Assembly (NCBI RefSeq): GCF_011440305.1
Contig: NZ_JAAOIW010000016.1
Location: forward strand, 1 to 64,000
From: Paenibacillus agricola
Lineage (GTDB): Bacteria; Bacillota; Bacilli; Paenibacillales; NBRC-103111
Direction of reading: 5' to 3'
Length of the DNA: 64,000 bases
Made by a program: the position numbers and the translations under genes. This document shows positions 62,363 to 64,000 of this stretch, piece after piece. Each line of letters begins with the position of its first letter. The first letter of the stretch is position 1. The notes beneath the pieces are model-generated. The model saw only the letters and a program-made list of their open reading frames with translations. It had not been told where the DNA came from and made no database searches.

Positions 62363-63058
62363 ATGAGCTATAAAATACTTCTATTTGATTTAGATGATAC
62401 ATTGTTAGATTTCGGAGCTAATGAAACGGATTCGTTAAACAAATTGTTTCAGCAACACGGATATACTTTTTCGGATGAGTGGTCTCGAGTATATAATTCC
62501 GTCAACAAACAACTATGGGCTGATTATGAAAATGGAAAAATTGTATTAGATGTTGTGCTAAACTCAAGATTTTCAGAAACTATGTCAAGACTTGGAAAAG
62601 TTGTGGATGGCATTAAATGGGAAAATATGTATAGAGAACTTTTGGGCAATGGAAGTCAGCTGCTTATGGAAGGAGCTTTAGAAGTGTGTCAGAGCTTATC
62701 TATATCCCATAGACTGTTTGTTATTACTAATGGTATAACCCAAACTCAGATAAAACGATTGAAGCAGTCAGGCTTATATGAATTTTTTGAAGACATTTTT
62801 GATTCTCAAAGCATTGGATTTCAAAAGCCATCAAAAGAATTTTTTGATTACGTGATGAGTCATATTAAAGATTTTAATATAAGGGAAACCCTTATTATCG
62901 GGGATTCATTAAATACCGATATAAAAGGCGGTCTTCTGTCAGGAATTGATACCTGCTGGATTAACAGAAAGTCACAAAAATGCTCTGAAGAAATTCAAAG
63001 TACATACACGGTCACAAGCTTAGTGGAATTATATGACATCTGCACTCCTACAAAATGA
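62363..63058 (+). CDS. HAD hydrolase, YjjG/pyrimidine-nucleotidase type
   Basis: This 231-aa protein has motif I LLFDLDDTLLDF (Asp9, Asp11), motif II FVITNGITQTQIKRLKQSG, Lys in FQKPSKEFF and motif IV IIGDSLNTDIKGG. Similar proteins (YjjG, YfnB) dephosphorylate non-canonical pyrimidine nucleotides. Cytoplasmic; AGGGGAGG precedes the ATG. Stands alone. Confidence 0.85.
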   Translation: MSYKILLFDLDDTLLDFGANETDSLNKLFQQHGYTFSDEWSRVYNSVNKQLWADYENGKIVLDVVLNSRFSETMSRLGKVVDGIKWENMYRELLGNGSQLLMEGALEVCQSLSISHRLFVITNGITQTQIKRLKQSGLYEFFEDIFDSQSIGFQKPSKEFFDYVMSHIKDFNIRETLIIGDSLNTDIKGGLLSGIDTCWINRKSQKCSEEIQSTYTVTSLVELYDICTPTK

Positions 63059-63347
63059 GCATAATGAGTGACTAAGTTAATTCGTATTATTCGTAACTAC
63101 GTAGAACGATATGTATCGATACCGACAATTTGAGTTATTTAGTGTAACAAAACGGATTTGTAACTTTAGACTAGAGCATACAATCGTAGATTGACGGCAT
63201 CGGATGCTGGAAATACCCTATATTATGCAAATAGTTAACCACCTAAACTTCATGGATGAACAGCACTCCGGAAAGTTGTCTTAAAGGTGTCTACAGCATT
63301 ATGGATGCGAGTATGCGTTATAATATAAGCGAAAGGATGATGACAGA

Positions 63348-63770
63348 ATGACAGCCATATTAGTAACGAGTGAGCAGGATCTTGAGATGGTTTATGCTAT
63401 CCGGAAAGTAGTATTCGTCGAGGAACAGGGCGTAACCGAAGAAGAGGAGTATGACGAGTTCGAGAAGACGTCGGAGCATGTACTGGTTTATTTCGAAGAT
63501 AGGCCGGTCGGAACTGGCCGTATTCGAATTGTTGAGGATATGGCCAAGCTAGAGCGAATTTGCATTTTGAAGGAATATCGCAAATATGGGCTTGGCAAAA
63601 AAATCATGGATGCACTCGAGTCAATCGCGAAATCTCGGGGCCTTAGTAAGGCAAAGTTGCACGCGCAGACGCACGCCAAAGAGTTCTATAGCAAGATCGG
63701 TTACAAAACGGTATCCGATGTTTTCCTAGAAGCGGATATCCCGCATATAGCCATGGTAAAAGAACTTTAG
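63348..63770 (+). CDS. GNAT-family N-acetyltransferase
   Basis: This 140-aa acetyltransferase has the GNAT acetyl-CoA site LERICILKEYRKYGLGKKIM and the C-terminal AKLHAQTHAKEFYSKIGYKT with substrate region VEEQGVTEEEEYDEFE, as in the YjcF/ElaA-like group. Substrate unknown. AAAGGATGATG precedes the ATG. Confidence 0.87.
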   Translation: MTAILVTSEQDLEMVYAIRKVVFVEEQGVTEEEEYDEFEKTSEHVLVYFEDRPVGTGRIRIVEDMAKLERICILKEYRKYGLGKKIMDALESIAKSRGLSKAKLHAQTHAKEFYSKIGYKTVSDVFLEADIPHIAMVKEL

Positions 63771-63788
63771 TATATAAGCAAATACATG

Positions 63789-63822
63789 GAGCAGATTGCC
63801 GCGGCAGCTGCTCTTATTTTTT
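63789..63822 (+). terminator. Terminator after the GNAT gene
   Basis: GAGCAG / CTGCTC arms enclose a short GC-rich inner part (TTGCCGCGGCAG), followed by TTATTTTTT. Confidence 0.7.
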
Positions 63823-63977
63823 CCTCCTTTTTCATTGAAGTAACTGCCTCATGTAAAACCTCCATTTCCTTGTAATCGTTTGCTTTTCGCAATTTTCTTA
63901 TTTTGCCCGTTGAATTCACCATGCTAGGGGAATGCCCATATAATAACGGAGTAAATAAATCTTGAGGAGTGAATGCG

Positions 63978-64000
63978 TTGGTTAAACTAAACTTAGAAAC
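63978..64000 (+). CDS. Start of a gene cut by the window edge
   Basis: TTG at 63978 preceded by GAGGAG (63964-63969) opens MVKLNLET and runs off the window. The overlapping ATG at 63973 leads to a stop after five codons, so the TTG is the start. Function cannot be told. Confidence 0.5.

Noticed and set aside
63767-63928. Minus-strand frame of about 50 codons (MVNSTGKIRKLRKANDYKEM...)
   Set aside because: No ribosome site before the start, and it covers the GNAT terminator and stop; noted only because the composition is plausible.

Overview
The window looks like chromosomal DNA of a spore-forming low-to-mid-GC Bacillota, most likely Paenibacillus or a close relative. This is inferred from family content, not from a marker gene. 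The signs are strong AGGAGG-type ribosome sites with frequent TTG/GTG starts, spore genes (collagen-like surface protein, LysM-GH18 SleL-like enzyme, CwlJ), a YesMN-type two-component pair, GlpP, and several carbohydrate ABC importers with lipoprotein binding proteins.

Layout. 1-2490: a leftward collagen-like gene with Cys/His-rich N-terminal repeats, entered from its 5' end and cut by the window edge, then a graveyard with a degenerate IS3-type transposase and a multiply broken gene. 2494-13088: a myo-inositol catabolic cluster (Zn dehydrogenase, iolD-E-C-A-J-G-B) ending in a LacI-family regulator, with four copies of AAGCGCTT in its two control regions. 13356-16689: LysM/SH3/GH18 enzyme, metallophosphoesterase and the antiterminator GlpP. 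16775-22789: a glycerol-phosphate/glycerophosphodiester uptake operon (ugpB, HAD phosphatase, ugpC-A-E, ugpQ) whose leader carries a GlpP-type terminator hairpin. 22885-24441: two small unknown genes and cbiZ. 24577-34042: YesM/YesN pair, ABC binding protein and permeases, GH42 and an SDR. 34151-36184: MarR regulator with a 24-bp palindrome on its promoter, a DoxX-like protein and an aldo-keto reductase.

36300-47389 is the most unusual block. A membrane AraC-type regulator precedes two tandem amidohydrolases, a lone Rieske ferredoxin, two ABC permeases, two tandem cytoplasmic PD40 beta-propellers and an LplA-type binding lipoprotein. It resembles an uptake-plus-catabolism locus for an unidentified compound. 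47643-49550 holds small unknown genes and decayed sequence. 49552-58849 is a peptide/oligosaccharide-type ABC importer with a variant HAD protein, a LacI regulator, an upstream 18-bp perfect palindrome and a 438-aa cytoplasmic protein I do not recognise. 59415-64000 holds single genes: DinB-like, CwlJ, a divergent Rrf2/AhpD-like pair with readable sigma-A promoters, a YjjG-like HAD, a GNAT acetyltransferase and the first codons of another gene.

Functionally the window is dominated by carbon-source acquisition modules, each with its own regulator (LacI, GlpP, YesMN, AraC, LacI). Only the ugp and the peptide-type systems encode ATPases. The other two importers probably borrow a shared ATPase. 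No rRNA, tRNA, CRISPR array or prophage was recognised.
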